From an uncultured Lachnospiraceae bacterium (GTDB lineage Bacteria > Bacillota_A > Clostridia > Lachnospirales > Lachnospiraceae), in NCBI GenBank assembly GCA_946621895.1, contig CAMOOZ010000262.1, forward strand, positions 1 to 15,472: a stretch of DNA of 15,472 bases, written 5' to 3'. The translations under genes were made by a program, and so were the position numbers. The notes under the pieces are model-generated. The model saw only the letters and a program-made list of their open reading frames with translations. It made no database searches and had not been told where the DNA came from. Below, one piece after another: positions 14,473-15,472 of this stretch (its first letter is position 1; every line of letters begins with the position of its first letter).

Positions 14473-14555
14473 GGGCCGCCGAAAGGAAAATGCCGCTTCG
14501 CGGCCGGCGGCCCGCCGGCGAGTAGGTGTGCGGAATGTCCTGCTTTGCAGGACAT
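14473..14555 (-). repeat. Structured repeat element, copy 3
   Basis: Read on the minus strand: hairpin 1 ATGTCCTGC-aaa-GCAGGACAT (14555-14535, perfect 9 bp), then the core ATTCCGCACACCTACTCGC (14536-14518), then hairpin 2. Hairpin 2 has a perfect 9-bp outer stem GGGCCGCCG/CGGCGGCCC (14513-14505/14481-14473), an inner 5-bp stem GCCGC/GCGGC with a GAA loop, and a 10-nt 3'-side bulge ATTTTCCTTT (14491-14482). The terminator at 14443-14466 follows 6 nt later. It is the most complete copy, positioned as the 3' UTR of the transaldolase-family gene or as a processed or independent small RNA. Confidence 0.65.
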
Positions 14556-14590
14556 CGTCTTCCCTGCTCGATAGATATCGATTTTCCGAT

Positions 14591-15472
14591 TCAGCGAAGC
14601 GAGGCGATATGCGCCCTGGCGTTTTTCCAGGCGCTCTCGAAGCTGCTCCTGAAGAGCACCACGGGGCCGTAATCCTCGTATTCGTCCGGCTCGATCTCGT
14701 TCAGATAATAGGCCTTCCTGAAGGTGGGGATCTTTTCCGTCAGCTCATCGATGATCTCCATGTCCACAGGGTTATAGAAACGGGAGACCACGGGCTGATC
14801 CAGCTCCAGCAGCTTGTCTGCCGTGCCGGCCCAGTTGATCGTGATCGCGGCGTCCGCGCCCACCATTTCCGTGAAGTGATGGAGGCCTCTGGCGCCGCCG
14901 CCGATGAAGTGGCAGTCATAGCCCCTGCGCTTTACGATCTCATAGATCTTTTTCGCCACGGCCAGTCCCGCTATCCAGACCTTGTCCGGGGAGATATCGA
15001 TCTCCTCCTCCTTCACCTCATTTTTCACATACTGATCGAAGATGCCGGTGATCACGCTGTAATACAGAGGAGCGGGATTTACCATGTTTTTAGTCGTCTT
15101 TTCATATATTTCGCAGACATCCAGCACCTGCCTGGCTGCCATACATTCGGTTGCGTTGATCGGCACTCTTTCCTTAATTAAGGTTTCGATGGCCTTCAGT
15201 CCTCCGGGCACAGCGGGAATCTTGCACATGATGTTCTCCCCGGCCTCCCGGTTAAAGCGCCCGTACTCCACGATGGCCTCCGCTGTCTCATTGAAGGGGT
15301 CCCCCTGAATGGAAACAAAGCCGTTTTTCCCATGGCTTTTCTCATACATCGGATGAAACCCCTTGGCCACGCCGCCGATCAGCTCTCTCTGAAGCTTTAC
15401 CAGCGCCTTGTTATCATCCGGTTCCTCGGCGATAACACCCTTGATGATCCCGTTTACATAGTCCTTTTCTTC
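14591..15472 (-). CDS. Transaldolase-family protein (5' end outside window)
   Basis: 293 residues are visible before the stop at 14591; the frame stays open to the window edge, so the N-terminus is missing (a GTG at 15370 is internal). The stretch IMCKIPAVPGGLKAIETLI holds the Lys expected to form the Schiff base in a TIM-barrel transaldolase, followed by VPINATECMAARQ, the strand-helix that follows in the family. Transaldolases move a dihydroxyacetone unit between sugar phosphates in the pentose phosphate pathway. The C-terminal part diverges from TalB-type enzymes, so the substrate may differ. It ends 35 nt before repeat copy 3. Confidence 0.8.
   Translation of the reverse strand, partial: EEKDYVNGIIKGVIAEEPDDNKALVKLQRELIGGVAKGFHPMYEKSHGKNGFVSIQGDPFNETAEAIVEYGRFNREAGENIMCKIPAVPGGLKAIETLIKERVPINATECMAARQVLDVCEIYEKTTKNMVNPAPLYYSVITGIFDQYVKNEVKEEEIDISPDKVWIAGLAVAKKIYEIVKRRGYDCHFIGGGARGLHHFTEMVGADAAITINWAGTADKLLELDQPVVSRFYNPVDMEIIDELTEKIPTFRKAYYLNEIEPDEYEDYGPVVLFRSSFESAWKNARAHIASLR

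Noticed and set aside
14528..15181. 217-residue open frame on the plus strand
   Set aside because: It lies antisense to the transaldolase-family gene, which has recognisable motifs, and it begins inside repeat copy 3.
1..15472. CRISPR array, tRNA, rRNA or insertion sequence
   Set aside because: No regularly spaced direct repeats, no cloverleaf sequence and no transposase-like frame were seen on either strand.

Overview
The window looks like a chromosomal segment of a GC-rich member of the Clostridia, most likely Lachnospiraceae. This is an inference from gene content: the rpmG-secE-nusG-rplK-rplA order, an L10 leader RNA, a lipoprotein-type LivJ, strong AGGAGG ribosome binding sites and sigma-A promoters. 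No rRNA, tRNA, CRISPR array or transposase gene was seen.

Layout. Positions 1-118 hold a structured repeat element followed by a strong, probably bidirectional terminator. A FliD-like gene (132-1439, minus) reads leftward from its own promoter. A divergent promoter near 1729-1758 starts rpmG-secE-nusG-rplK-rplA (1855-4402), with structured spacers before nusG and before rplA. A membrane-anchored CapA-family metallophosphatase (4409-5632) sits directly behind rplA. A new promoter (5677-5705) and a hairpin leader precede a complete branched-chain amino acid type ABC transporter, livJ-livH-livM-livG-livF (5804-10959). A third promoter and a recognisable L10 leader with its attenuator (about 10974-11148) precede rplJ and rplL (11316-12469). 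A 55-residue unknown ORF follows, then a terminator, a polytopic GT-C-like membrane protein (12767-14332) and, converging from the right edge, a transaldolase-family gene (minus, partial).

How it fits together. The usual rplKA-rplJL block is split by about 6.9 kb of transport and envelope genes, and rpoB does not follow rplL. LivJ would capture ligand outside the membrane, LivH/LivM form the channel and LivG/LivF supply ATP hydrolysis. L33, L11, L1, L10 and L7/L12 are 50S proteins; SecE and NusG serve protein export and transcription elongation.

Most interesting signals. (1) A structured repeat occurs three times near gene ends (1-67 plus; 14361-14430 plus; 14473-14555 minus), with a probable fourth, diverged copy between livJ and livH. 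Each has a hairpin carrying a 9-10 nt pyrimidine bulge on its 3' side; the three clear copies share a core sequence and lie just before a terminator hairpin. The stems differ in sequence but still pair, which suggests a conserved RNA structure. I do not recognise the family. (2) rplJ appears to carry a one-base G insertion in its last codons: removing one G of 11927-11929 restores an acidic E-E-E-A-stop ending, whereas the annotated frame runs through a downstream hairpin. (3) NusG has an acidic N-terminal extension of about 47 residues.
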